A stretch of DNA of 64,000 nucleotides, taken from assembly GCA_016710595.1 (NCBI GenBank), contig JADJVM010000002.1:106909-170908 (forward strand). The letters are read 5' to 3'. The translations under genes were made by a program, and so were the position numbers. The notes below the pieces were generated by a model. The model worked only from the letters and a program-made list of their open reading frames with translations, ran no database searches and was not told the DNA's origin. The stretch comes from Niastella sp. GTDB taxonomy: Bacteria > Bacteroidota > Bacteroidia > Chitinophagales > Chitinophagaceae. Numbering within the stretch: position 1 is the first letter of the stretch; every line of letters starts with the position of its first letter. This document shows positions 17,195-25,880 of this stretch, one piece after another.

Positions 17195-17680
17195 ATGAGT
17201 ATAGAAAAGAAATTATGGAAAATACAGAATGGGGATTTTGTTTTTTCATATTCAGAAGAAGATTTAAAGAATGCAAATGTGGTTGAAACCGAACCGGGGT
17301 TATACCATGTGCTTAAAGATAACAGCTCAAAAAGTATCCGTATCATATCTGCTTCAGGAAGCAACATCCGGGTAGAGGCCGATGGCGAACGATATGATAT
17401 TATTATTAAAAACGAATTTCAGCAAATGCTGGAAGCGCTTGGTTTCAACAATACCCAGGTAGCACAGGTAAAAGAAATAAAAGCGCCGATGCCGGGGCTT
17501 GTATTGCAAATTTCAGTAACAGAAGCTGCCACGGTAAGCCCGGGTGATAAACTCATTATTTTGGAAGCCATGAAGATGGAGAACAGTATCCTGGCTCCGG
17601 CAGAAGCCAAAGTGAAAAAGATTCATGTAACCACAGGCATGAGTGTAGAAAAAGGCCAATTACTTATTGAATTTGAATAA
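17195..17680 (+). CDS. Biotin carboxyl carrier protein subunit of an acyl-CoA carboxylase
   Basis: The C-terminal ~70 residues are a biotinyl domain: IKAPMPGLVLQI and LEAMKMENSILAP, with Lys127 as the biotinylation site. The N-terminal ~90 residues are a beta-rich region typical of Bacteroidota propionyl/acetyl-CoA carboxylase carriers. The gene ends 35 bp before the biotin carboxylase, so the two form an operon. The carboxyltransferase is not nearby, so whether the complex acts on acetyl-CoA or propionyl-CoA is open. Confidence 0.9.
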   Translation: MSIEKKLWKIQNGDFVFSYSEEDLKNANVVETEPGLYHVLKDNSSKSIRIISASGSNIRVEADGERYDIIIKNEFQQMLEALGFNNTQVAQVKEIKAPMPGLVLQISVTEAATVSPGDKLIILEAMKMENSILAPAEAKVKKIHVTTGMSVEKGQLLIEFE

Positions 17681-17715
17681 GTAAAATTTTTTTGCGATGC
17701 TAAAAAATAATTTAA

Positions 17716-19191
17716 ATGAATAAAATACTGGTAGCCAACAGGGGTGAGATAGCATTACGTATTATGAAAACCATTCGGAAAATGGGGATTAAATCAGTTG
17801 CTGTTTATTCTGAGGCAGACAGGCTGGCCCCGCATGTTATATTTGCTGATGAAGCTGTTTGCCTGGGTCCGGCGCCTTCATCGCAATCTTATTTACAAGC
17901 AGATAAAATAATAGAAGTATGTAAAATGCTTGGCGTAGATGGGCTGCACCCCGGCTATGGTTTTTTAAGTGAGAATGCCGATTTTGCTCAAAAAGTTGAA
18001 GATGCAGGAATTAATTTTATTGGACCTTCAGCTTCGTCAATGCGTATTATGGGTTCAAAACTTTCAGCAAAAGAAAGTGTGAAAAAATATAATATTCCCA
18101 TGGTGCCGGGTATTGACAAAGCCATAACGGATGTAACATTGGCAAAAAAAATAGCTGCAGAAGTGGGTTACCCCATTTTAATAAAAGCATCTGCAGGTGG
18201 TGGTGGCAAAGGCATGCGAACGGTAACAAATGAAGGTGAATTGCAGGAACAGATGGAGCGGGCCATTAGTGAGGCTGCATCCAGTTTTGGAGATGGATCC
18301 GTTTTTATTGAAAAATTAGTAACCCGGCCCAGGCATATTGAAGTGCAGGTGTTGGCCGATAAAAAAGGGAATACGGTTCATTTATTTGAACGGGAATGTA
18401 GCATTCAGCGCCGGCATCAAAAAGTGATAGAAGAATCACCTTCGTCAATACTTACCCCGGCATTAAGAAAAGAAATGGGAGAGGCGGCAGTCATGGTGGC
18501 CCAATCTTGTAATTATACCAGTACAGGCACAGTAGAATTTTTAATGGATGAAAAATTAAATTTTTATTTCCTTGAAATGAATACTCGTTTGCAGGTTGAG
18601 CATCCCGTAACTGAAATGATCACTGGTATTGACCTGGTAGAACAACAAATACGAATAGCCCGGGGTGAAACTTTATCATTTACTCAAAAAGATTTATCTA
18701 TCCATGGCCATGCGCTTGAATTAAGGATCTATGCAGAAGATACAAAGAATAATTTTTTACCATCTACCGGTACTTTAGAAGTTTATAAACCACCAAAAGC
18801 TGATGGCATCCGGGTAGATGATGGTTATGTGGAAGGGATGGATATCCCTGTGTATTATGATCCTATGATAGCAAAATTAATTGTGCATGCAGCCGATCGG
18901 AAAGAAGCCATTGAAAAAATGTTAGAAGCAATAAAAAATTTCCCGATAGAAGGCGTATTAACAACAAAAGAGTTTGGAAAATTTGTTTTTGAACATGAAG
19001 CTTTTATTTCGGGAAACTTTACAACCCAATTTGTTCCTTCATATTATACAGCGCAGGCCATCAGGGAAGCCGGGAAACCAATGGCAGAAGCTACTGCCCT
19101 GGCTGCTTTGGCTTATTATTTAAAACAAATGAGTATATTAAAAGTAACTACCCACAAAGCAACAAGTTGGAAGCGCCGGCTGGCTCAATAA
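17716..19191 (+). CDS. accC: Biotin carboxylase subunit of acyl-CoA carboxylase
   Basis: The 491-residue ATP-grasp enzyme carries the family motifs ILVANRGEIALRIMKT, GYGFLSENADFA, the glycine-rich ATP loop KASAGGGGKGMR, ERECSIQRRHQKVIEE, and FLEMNTRLQVEHPVTE. It carboxylates biotin on the upstream carrier using ATP and bicarbonate. Length slightly exceeds the E. coli enzyme because of a C-terminal tail ending WKRRLAQ. Confidence 0.93.
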   Translation: MNKILVANRGEIALRIMKTIRKMGIKSVAVYSEADRLAPHVIFADEAVCLGPAPSSQSYLQADKIIEVCKMLGVDGLHPGYGFLSENADFAQKVEDAGINFIGPSASSMRIMGSKLSAKESVKKYNIPMVPGIDKAITDVTLAKKIAAEVGYPILIKASAGGGGKGMRTVTNEGELQEQMERAISEAASSFGDGSVFIEKLVTRPRHIEVQVLADKKGNTVHLFERECSIQRRHQKVIEESPSSILTPALRKEMGEAAVMVAQSCNYTSTGTVEFLMDEKLNFYFLEMNTRLQVEHPVTEMITGIDLVEQQIRIARGETLSFTQKDLSIHGHALELRIYAEDTKNNFLPSTGTLEVYKPPKADGIRVDDGYVEGMDIPVYYDPMIAKLIVHAADRKEAIEKMLEAIKNFPIEGVLTTKEFGKFVFEHEAFISGNFTTQFVPSYYTAQAIREAGKPMAEATALAALAYYLKQMSILKVTTHKATSWKRRLAQ

Positions 19192-19226
19192 TAAATGTAG
19201 ATGAGTAAAATAAAATATAGACTTAT

Positions 19227-19922
19227 ATGCCAGAAAATGCGATAAAAAAAGAGATTAAATTTTTAGAAGGGCCACATAGCCGGTTATCAGAATTTTTGTT
19301 TACCCTTTCTGTTTTAATTGAATTTATCAGGGGCTTTAGGCGTTTACATTTTGTAGGCCCGTGTGTTACGATATTTGGCTCTGCCCGTTTTAAAGAAGAC
19401 CATAGATATTATAAACAAGCAAGAGCCATTGCATCAGAAATTGCGAAACTGGGATTTACCATTATGACGGGTGGCGGTCCGGGTATTATGGAAGCGGCGA
19501 ACCGGGGCGCAAAAGATGTGGGCGGCAGGAGTGTAGGATGTAATATTATTTTACCGCATGAACAATCAAGAAATAAATATCTTGATAAATGGGTGGATAT
19601 TAAATACTTTTTTGTTCGTAAATCACTCATCATAAAATACTCTTATGCATTTGTGGTAATGCCTGGTGGCTTTGGCACTTTGGATGAATATTTTGAAGCC
19701 TTAACCTTAATTCAAACGAAAAAAATAAGCGAATTTCCAATCATTGTCTTTGATACCGAATACCATAAAGATATCATGGCACATATTGAAAAAATGAAAG
19801 TAAACGGCACCATTTCTCCTGCCGACCTGGAGCTTTGTCTCTTCACCAATTCTGTAGAAGAAGCCATTCAACATATTAAATTGAAAAGTATAAATCATTT
19901 TGGCTTAAAAAATGCTGAATAA
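19227..19922 (+). CDS. LOG family protein (TIGR00730 type)
   Basis: The 231-residue protein has the Rossmann-like LOG signatures GGGPGIMEAANRGA and PGGFGTLDEYFEAL. Characterised members release bases from nucleoside monophosphates (cytokinin-activating phosphoribohydrolases or AMP nucleosidases). The substrate here is not known. It may be first gene of a small operon with the 4Fe-4S and GNAT proteins downstream. Confidence 0.88.
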   Translation: MPENAIKKEIKFLEGPHSRLSEFLFTLSVLIEFIRGFRRLHFVGPCVTIFGSARFKEDHRYYKQARAIASEIAKLGFTIMTGGGPGIMEAANRGAKDVGGRSVGCNIILPHEQSRNKYLDKWVDIKYFFVRKSLIIKYSYAFVVMPGGFGTLDEYFEALTLIQTKKISEFPIIVFDTEYHKDIMAHIEKMKVNGTISPADLELCLFTNSVEEAIQHIKLKSINHFGLKNAE

Positions 19923-19941
19923 TATATTAAATGATTTAAAA

Positions 19942-20163
19942 ATGGAAACAAAAAAATATTCAAATGGCGAAGTGACAATTGTATGGACGCCATCAAAATG
20001 TATTCATTCAGGAGTTTGTGTAAAACTGTTGCCCGGCGTTTATCATCCTAAAGAAAGGCCATGGATTACTCCCCAACATGCGAATACTGTAGAAATAATT
20101 AACCAGGTAAACCAATGCCCCTCGGGTGCATTATCTTTTTATTTGAATCATGAACCATTATGA
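19942..20163 (+). CDS. (4Fe-4S)-binding protein, YjdI type
   Basis: The 73-residue protein has the divergent mono-cluster ferredoxin pattern: SKCIHSGVCVKLLPGVY and a distal NQCPSGALSF, providing Cys ligands. The chosen ATG (METKKYSNGEV) matches the common start; an earlier ATG at 19912 would overlap the LOG gene by 11 bp. The stop overlaps the ATG of the next gene (ATGA-type junction), showing translational coupling. Confidence 0.85.
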   Translation: METKKYSNGEVTIVWTPSKCIHSGVCVKLLPGVYHPKERPWITPQHANTVEIINQVNQCPSGALSFYLNHEPL

Positions 20164-20447
20164 ATATAATCCGATCAACCAATAAAACGCCTGAACGTTT
20201 TGAAGCCTTAGACGAGGAGAATGTAGCTGGTTTTATGGCCTATCATTGGGAACAACCTGGCATCATGATTATTGATCATACCGAAGTGAATGCAGCTTAT
20301 GGTGGACAAGGGGTAGGAAAAAAATTAGTCATGGCGGCAGTAACCGATGCAAGAGAAAAAGGTTATAAAATTTTTCCTGTTTGCGAATTTGCAAAATCAG
20401 TTTTTGATCGAAAACACGAAATACAGGATGTACTCAGTAAAAAATGA
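20160..20447 (+). CDS. GNAT-family N-acetyltransferase, YjdJ type
   Basis: The 95-residue short GNAT domain has the acetyl-CoA-binding loop AAYGGQGVGKKLV preceded by IIDHTEVN, and ends KIFPVCEFAKSVF, the pattern of COG2388/YjdJ. In other genomes YjdI and YjdJ are neighbours too, so the pairing supports both calls. The acetyl acceptor is unknown. Confidence 0.87.
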   Translation: MNIIRSTNKTPERFEALDEENVAGFMAYHWEQPGIMIIDHTEVNAAYGGQGVGKKLVMAAVTDAREKGYKIFPVCEFAKSVFDRKHEIQDVLSKK

Positions 20448-20521
20448 AATACGGGTAACTTAACCTATATTAAGTAATATTTATTTTAATAGCCGGAAAT
20501 TTGCCCTATAAAAAATATATT

Positions 20522-21058
20522 ATGGCAAATACTACAAAATGGCTTATTGATCCGGCACACAGCGAACTAATGTTTAAGGTTCGCCATCTCAAAATTGCAA
20601 ATGTAAAAGGTGAGTTCAGAAAATTCTCTGCTGAAATTTTATCTTCTGGCGATGATTTTAACCAGGCAGTGGTAACTGCTCAAGTAGAGGCTGCCTCAAT
20701 ATTTACAAATGACAATAACCGGGATACACACTTAAAGAGCGCCGATTTTTTTGATGCAGAAAAATATCCAACCCTTTCTTTTAAAGGAACATCGTTTAGT
20801 AAAACCGGGGATGATGAGTTTACACTCACCGGCAACCTTACGATTAAAGAAATTACAAAGCCTCTTAGTTTACAAGTAGCATTTGGTGGTGTAGAAAATG
20901 ATCTCTATGGAAATCACAAAGCCGGTTTTTCTTTTGAAGGCAAATTAAATCGTAAAGAATGGGCCTTAAACTGGAATGCTGCCTTAGAAACAGGTGGTGT
21001 TTTGGTAAGTGATGAAGTAAAACTTAGCGGGGAGCTTCAATTTATAAAACAAGCATAA
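20522..21058 (+). CDS. YceI family protein
   Basis: The 178-residue protein shows the YceI lipocalin-like pattern: WLIDPAHSELMFKVRHLKIANVKGEF, DNNRDTHLKSADFFDAEKYPTLSF, GNLTIKEITKPLSL, and a terminal VSDEVKLSGELQF. Family members bind isoprenoid or other hydrophobic chains. No signal peptide is seen, so this copy is probably cytoplasmic. The frame opens at a TTG (20501), but the ATG at 20522 is favoured. Confidence 0.9.
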   Translation: MANTTKWLIDPAHSELMFKVRHLKIANVKGEFRKFSAEILSSGDDFNQAVVTAQVEAASIFTNDNNRDTHLKSADFFDAEKYPTLSFKGTSFSKTGDDEFTLTGNLTIKEITKPLSLQVAFGGVENDLYGNHKAGFSFEGKLNRKEWALNWNAALETGGVLVSDEVKLSGELQFIKQA

Positions 21059-21073
21059 GCAAATTAGTCCCAT

Positions 21074-21105
21074 CAAAAAAAGCCTGCAATTTGCAGGCCT
21101 TTTTA
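21074..21105. terminator. Bidirectional terminator between yceI-like and htrA-like genes
   Basis: GCCTGC (21082-21087) and GCAGGC (21093-21098) form a stem flanked by an A-run on the left and a T-run on the right. It can end both the plus-strand YceI gene and the converging minus-strand HtrA gene. Confidence 0.85.
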
Positions 21106-21128
21106 TATTCATAACTAAACTCCAAACA

Positions 21129-22649
21129 TTAATTGTCATCAAAACTTATAGGGTATTCATATAACCCTTCGTAGCCGGGATAAAATCCGCTGATGGTAAT
21201 TTGTTTATTATTTCCAATCGCTTCATTTAAATCACTCACACTCGTAACATCTTTATTATTTACTTTTAAGATAATAAAATTATCCCGCATCCTGGTTTGG
21301 TCATTTAAGATTCCATCTTTTATTTTTTTCACTACTACACCACCGCTTATTGCGTATTCTTTTGCTTTTTTAGGATCCAAGGTTTCCAGGTCAGCACCAA
21401 GAAGATCAACTAATTTTTCCTTTTTTACAATTTCAAGATTGCCTACTTTATTTTTTAAGGTAACCGTGGTGCTGATATCTTTACCATTGCGGGTGTACAC
21501 AAGCTGTACCTTATCACCGGGTTTATATCTGCTCACTTGTTCCTGCATTTCTGCGCCACTTGATAATGTAACACCATTTATACTTTTGATGATATCACCT
21601 CTTCGGATGCCCGCCTCATAAGAAGCGCCGTCTTTAGGAACGTCCTGTGTATATATTCCCCAGGCGCTTTCAGGAATGCCATTTGCTTTTTTCTCATCGT
21701 TATTCAGGCCACTTACATCTAAATATGAAATGCCCAGAAAAGCTCTTTGAACGGTACCATATTTAATAATATCATCTACCACTTTTTTGGCAATATTCAC
21801 CGGGATGGCATAAGAATATCCTGAGTAAAAACCGGTAGGCGAAGCAATTGCAGAATTAATACCCACTAATTTTCCTTCAGTATTAATTAATGCACCACCA
21901 CTATTACCCCTGTTTACGGCAGCATCGGTTTGTATATAGGATTCTACCGCAGAAGCTCCAACTTTACTTTTATTTAATCCTAATTGGCGGGCTTTAGCGC
22001 TTACAATACCTGCTGTAACCGTAGTTTCTAAATCCAGCGGATAACCAATGGCCAATACCCATTGACCTATTTTTACATCATCGCTATTGCCATACAATAA
22101 AAACGGAAGGTTCGTGGCATCAATTTTTATAACTGCCAGGTCGTAAGAAGCATCTCTGCCTATTACTTTTGCCGTATATGTTTTTTTGTTACTCAGTGTT
22201 ACCGTTACTTCATCGGCATCTTCTACCACGTGGTTATTCGTTACAATATAACCATCGCTGCTAATGATAATGCCGGAGCCAGATGCCCGTTGCTCGGGGA
22301 TCACATTATTTCTCCTTCCAAAAAGTTGACTGAGCATATCATCATCAAAAAGATCACTAAATGGATCCTGGCGACGGCCCAAATTATTGGTTACTTGCTT
22401 GGCATTTGTTTTTGTACGTATATGTACCACGGTAGGGATAGCTGCTTCTGCAGGTATCGTAAAGTCAACCGGGCCGGGGGGTAAGCTGCCATCGTCATTA
22501 TAACCCGCATATTTATAATTGCCGGGTAGTTGCGTTGCTTGTTGTCCGCCATATAGATCTTTTTGATTCCATTTTCCATAGCCCCAAATCATACCAAAAG
22601 TAGTGAGGGCGCTAATAATTACGGTTGCTAAAACCTGTTTTAATTTCAT
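21129..22649 (-). CDS. HtrA/DegP-like periplasmic serine protease
   Basis: The 506-residue protein begins with a signal or anchor segment (residues 7-24). The trypsin-like domain has the triad His140 (VTNNHVV), Asp170 (YDLAVIKI) and Ser250 (NRGNSGGAL). One clear PDZ domain (~305-400; GIYTQDVPKDGASYEAGIRRGDIIKSINGV) and a second weaker PDZ region (~415-500) follow. It should degrade or chaperone misfolded envelope proteins. The gene is monocistronic. Confidence 0.93.
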   Translation of the reverse strand: MKLKQVLATVIISALTTFGMIWGYGKWNQKDLYGGQQATQLPGNYKYAGYNDDGSLPPGPVDFTIPAEAAIPTVVHIRTKTNAKQVTNNLGRRQDPFSDLFDDDMLSQLFGRRNNVIPEQRASGSGIIISSDGYIVTNNHVVEDADEVTVTLSNKKTYTAKVIGRDASYDLAVIKIDATNLPFLLYGNSDDVKIGQWVLAIGYPLDLETTVTAGIVSAKARQLGLNKSKVGASAVESYIQTDAAVNRGNSGGALINTEGKLVGINSAIASPTGFYSGYSYAIPVNIAKKVVDDIIKYGTVQRAFLGISYLDVSGLNNDEKKANGIPESAWGIYTQDVPKDGASYEAGIRRGDIIKSINGVTLSSGAEMQEQVSRYKPGDKVQLVYTRNGKDISTTVTLKNKVGNLEIVKKEKLVDLLGADLETLDPKKAKEYAISGGVVVKKIKDGILNDQTRMRDNFIILKVNNKDVTSVSDLNEAIGNNKQITISGFYPGYEGLYEYPISFDDN

Positions 22650-22773
22650 GATTTTATTCTTTTTAAATTGTTCTCACTTTACTCATTTCAATTCTACAAA
22701 TGCTGTGCCTGCCTCACAAAGTAACGATGACCTGTCAAAATGTGGTGATACTACTGACAGGTTTAACATTAAA

Positions 22774-23793
22774 TTAGTAAGACTTTCGTACTTGCGATAA
22801 ATGTACCAGGAAATCCATTGTATCTACGCCATCTGCGTACTGTGTTAAGCCGGGTTGCTGTGCCTGCCCGAAAGGAATAAAATCTTTACCGATAATACTT
22901 TGTAAATCTCCATTTTCTTCAAGTTGTTTGGTAAGTAAACCGGCGTCCCAGTAATATTCATAATGTACGGTACTGATGGGTGAAAATACATTTTTATTTT
23001 CCGTAAGCAAAGTACATCCATTGGTCATATAAAACTGGTGGTTCAAGAGCAATAACGATAACTGGTAGTCGAAATTATTTTTGTATTTATGATGGTCTTC
23101 AAAATATTTGTACTTATCCATTGCTTTTATAAGTGGCACAAAATCATATTCTTCCGGTACATAAATCTTGGTTACATTTCGGCATCCCAATCCAAAATAG
23201 AGATGTATATCATCTGATAATTTTTCAAGTTCACCTTTATTTTCATCTCCCTTTAAAATAGCAACAGAAGTACGGTTACAGCGAATAATGTGTGGGTATT
23301 TTCCAAAGTACTGCTCAAAATAACGGCTGCTGTTGTTGCTGCCAGTGGCAATGTATGCGTCTAACCCGCTTAACCGGTCTGCAAATATCACTTCATTTTC
23401 TACATCCTTATTTTCAAGAATCATTTGTTGCATCAGGTAAGGAAGTAATACATCATCTTTAGATGATAATTTTATCACTTGCTTATGGCCACTTATAAAG
23501 GCACATAAAAAATCATGAAAACCTACAAGCGGGATATTGCCTGCCATTACAATGCCCACTTTTTTTTGGGTTATATCATTTGTAATGGAATATGAATTTG
23601 CCCATTTCTCTAAAGCATCTTTTTGCAAATAATGAGTAGCAATATGCCGGGCAGATAATTCAATAAATTCCGGCGTAAACCAGGTGTTTTTTTGATAAGC
23701 CTTTTGGATGGTTTGCTCCCATTCATCAACCTTATTTAAAATATGATGTCCCAGGTTTTCAAGAAGCGAAAAACGGTTTTGCAAATTCATCAT
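22774..23793 (-). CDS. Acyl-CoA reductase, LuxC-like
   Basis: The protein of about 339 residues shows the LuxC-type aldehyde dehydrogenase fold: VGIVMAGNIPLVGFHDFLCAF, IKLSSKDDVLLPYL, ATGSNNSSRYFEQYF, IRCNRTSVAIL, and FGLGCRNVTKIYVP containing the likely catalytic Cys. Such enzymes reduce acyl-CoA to the aldehyde. The frame opens at a TTG (23811); ATGs at 23793 or 23790 are more likely starts. It is divergent from a ferredoxin with only 33 bp between starts. Confidence 0.87.
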   Translation of the reverse strand: MMNLQNRFSLLENLGHHILNKVDEWEQTIQKAYQKNTWFTPEFIELSARHIATHYLQKDALEKWANSYSITNDITQKKVGIVMAGNIPLVGFHDFLCAFISGHKQVIKLSSKDDVLLPYLMQQMILENKDVENEVIFADRLSGLDAYIATGSNNSSRYFEQYFGKYPHIIRCNRTSVAILKGDENKGELEKLSDDIHLYFGLGCRNVTKIYVPEEYDFVPLIKAMDKYKYFEDHHKYKNNFDYQLSLLLLNHQFYMTNGCTLLTENKNVFSPISTVHYEYYWDAGLLTKQLEENGDLQSIIGKDFIPFGQAQQPGLTQYADGVDTMDFLVHLSQVRKSY

Positions 23794-23826
23794 GCTTTTA
23801 GTAATTTGCAAGTAAAATTACAACAG

Positions 23827-24174
23827 ATGGCGATAAAGATAACAGATGAATGTATAAATTGTGGTGCTTGCGAACCTGAATGTCCCAATAATGCAATTTA
23901 CGAGGGTGGTGTAGAATGGGCTATGAGTGATGGAACAAGTTTAAAAGGTTCTTATGTGTTGATGGATGGTTCTACTTTAGATTCTGATCAGCGAAATGCA
24001 CCAGTAAGCGTAGATACGTATTATATTGTACCGGATAAATGTACCGAGTGCCAGGGTTTTCATGAAGAACCACAATGTGCTTCAGTATGCCCCGTAGATT
24101 GTTGTGTGCCGGATGAAAACTACAAAGAAACTGTGGACGAGTTACTGGCCAAAAAAGAAAAAATGCACTTTTAA
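23827..24174 (+). CDS. 4Fe-4S dicluster ferredoxin
   Basis: The 115-residue protein has two cluster motifs: CINCGACEPECP near the N-terminus and CTECQGFHEEPQCASVCP with a trailing Cys pair. About 45 residues separate them. It should be a small cytoplasmic electron carrier. It shares a compact divergent promoter region with the acyl-CoA reductase, so supplying electrons to that enzyme or its partners is an inference from context. A strong terminator follows. Confidence 0.92.
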   Translation: MAIKITDECINCGACEPECPNNAIYEGGVEWAMSDGTSLKGSYVLMDGSTLDSDQRNAPVSVDTYYIVPDKCTECQGFHEEPQCASVCPVDCCVPDENYKETVDELLAKKEKMHF

Positions 24175-24226
24175 ATCCTTTTGTAGCCGAAAGGCTTAAT
24201 TAAGCAGGTGATATTTCCTGCACAAC

Positions 24227-24260
24227 GGCGAAAGTACTTATTACTTTCGCCTTTTGTTTT
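24227..24260 (+). terminator. Rho-independent terminator after ferredoxin gene
   Basis: GGCGAAAGTA (24227-24236) pairs exactly with TACTTTCGCC (24242-24251), loop CTTAT, followed by TTTTGTTTT. A second small hairpin (GCAGG/CCTGC) lies just before it. Confidence 0.88.
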
Positions 24261-24303
24261 AACAGATTATATTAACTTTTAATTACTATTAACAATAAAA
24301 GAA

Positions 24304-24311
24304 TATTTTTG
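24304..24311 (+). promoter_or_regulatory. -7 box (TATTTTTG) before NTF2-like lipoprotein
   Basis: A perfect TAnnTTTG; predicted transcription start near 24317 gives a leader of about 50 bases before the ATG at 24368. No clear -33 element. Confidence 0.4.
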
Positions 24312-24367
24312 TAGCAATCAGGCAGAAATATAATTTTTACTGCATTAATAATAAGAATATTTTGATT

Positions 24368-24832
24368 ATGTGGAAACTTGTCGGCTTATTCATACTCATT
24401 TTGGCTTCCTGTATTAATTCACCGAACCCGGATGTTATAAATACAACCGAAGAAAAATTAAATTTAATAAAAGCGGATGAATCTTTTTCTGAGATGAGTG
24501 TGGCAAAAGGATATAAAGCTGCATTTATGGAATATATTGATAGTAATGGCGTGCTTTTGAGGCCGGGCTATGTTCCTTTAATTGGAGCAACTGCCATAGA
24601 CTTTTTACTGCAAACCAATGATAGTAGTTTTAGTTTGCAATGGAAACCACAAAATGCCTATGTATCAAAATCGGCTGATATGGGCTATACTTTTGGAATA
24701 TATGCGCTGCATCCAAACAATATGGATACCATTTTATATGGCACTTATGTTAGCATTTGGAAAAAAGAAGAAAATGGGAAATGGAAATTCGTATTAGATT
24801 CAGGGAATGAAGGGGTCTCTCATGAAAAATAA
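24368..24832 (+). CDS. Lipoprotein with NTF2/SnoaL-like fold (DUF4440-like)
   Basis: The 154-residue protein starts with a lipoprotein signal (WKLVGLFILILASC). The mature part (ADESFSEMSVAKGYKAAFMEYIDSNGVLLRPGYVPLIG, then TYVSIWKKEENGKWKFVLDSG) follows the cone-shaped NTF2-like pattern with the typical terminal 'W-K-F-V-L-D' strand. The function is unknown; the fold often binds small hydrophobic ligands. The earlier TTG at 24362 is unlikely to be the start. It is 29 bp before ddl. Confidence 0.75.
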   Translation: MWKLVGLFILILASCINSPNPDVINTTEEKLNLIKADESFSEMSVAKGYKAAFMEYIDSNGVLLRPGYVPLIGATAIDFLLQTNDSSFSLQWKPQNAYVSKSADMGYTFGIYALHPNNMDTILYGTYVSIWKKEENGKWKFVLDSGNEGVSHEK

Positions 24833-24861
24833 TTTTTAAAAATTGATTTCATTAAAATAAA

Positions 24862-25842
24862 ATGAAGAAAAAAATTGCTTTGGTTACTGGTGGCTATTCC
24901 GGCGAATCAGTCATTTCTTATAAAAGTGCAGAAACGATGTTTGCCAATATTGATGAAAATAAATGGGATTGTTATATTATAGACATTCATCCCGAAGGTT
25001 GGTTTTACAAAACAAAAGCAGGAGAAAAAATCATGGTTGATAAAAATGATTTCTCAATTACATGGGCAGGAAACAAAATTATTTTTGATGCCGTACTGGT
25101 AGGCTTGCATGGTACACCCGGTGAAGATGGAAAATTACAGGGCTATTTCGATTGCCTTCATATACCATATACCTCCTGCGATGCGGCTACGTCTGCGCTT
25201 ACGTTTAATAAAAGATACACCGTAGCAGTGGCAGCTTTTGCCGGATTGCATGTGGCACGTTCGGTACATTTATTTAAAAATCCCGCTCCTTCTGTGCTGC
25301 AGCAAGCTGCTGAATTAACATTACCTGTTTTTGTAAAACCAAATAATGGGGGTAGTAGCATTGGTATGAGTAAAGTGATGAAAGCCGAAGACTTGCCGGC
25401 CGCTATTGAAAAAGCATTTAAAGAAGACGACCAGGTATTGGTAGAAGAGTTTATTGCAGGCCGTGAGTTTACGATCGGTGTATTCAGGAGTAAAGGAAAA
25501 ATAATTGCATTACCCATTACTGAAATTATTTCTAAAAAAGATTTTTTTGATTACGAAGCTAAATACGAAGGTGCCAGCGATGAAATTACCCCTGCCAATG
25601 TGGAGGAAACAATTGCGGAAAAAATAAGGGTGGTGGCTAAGCAGGCTTACGAAATTTTTAATTGCAGCGGTATCGTAAGAATAGATTTTATTTACGATGA
25701 ACAATCAAAGCTACCGGTTATGCTCGAAATAAATACGGTACCCGGGCAAAGTGCTGCCAGTTTAGTTCCGCAACAGGTTAAGGCAATGGGCTGGAGCCTC
25801 AAAGAATTTTATTCTGCATTAATAGAAGAATGTTTTCATTAA
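24862..25842 (+). CDS. ddl: D-alanine--D-alanine ligase
   Basis: The 326-residue ATP-grasp enzyme has VTGGYSGESVISYKSAE, LHGTPGEDGKLQG, FVKPNNGGSSIGMSKV, EEFIAGREFTIGV and the metal-binding MLEINTVPGQSAASLVPQQ. It makes the D-Ala-D-Ala dipeptide for peptidoglycan. It precedes a PASTA protein and a rhodanese with short gaps, suggesting one operon. Confidence 0.96.
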   Translation: MKKKIALVTGGYSGESVISYKSAETMFANIDENKWDCYIIDIHPEGWFYKTKAGEKIMVDKNDFSITWAGNKIIFDAVLVGLHGTPGEDGKLQGYFDCLHIPYTSCDAATSALTFNKRYTVAVAAFAGLHVARSVHLFKNPAPSVLQQAAELTLPVFVKPNNGGSSIGMSKVMKAEDLPAAIEKAFKEDDQVLVEEFIAGREFTIGVFRSKGKIIALPITEIISKKDFFDYEAKYEGASDEITPANVEETIAEKIRVVAKQAYEIFNCSGIVRIDFIYDEQSKLPVMLEINTVPGQSAASLVPQQVKAMGWSLKEFYSALIEECFH

Positions 25843-25880
25843 ATATTTATCTTCAATCTTAGTTAACTAAAAAATACTAC

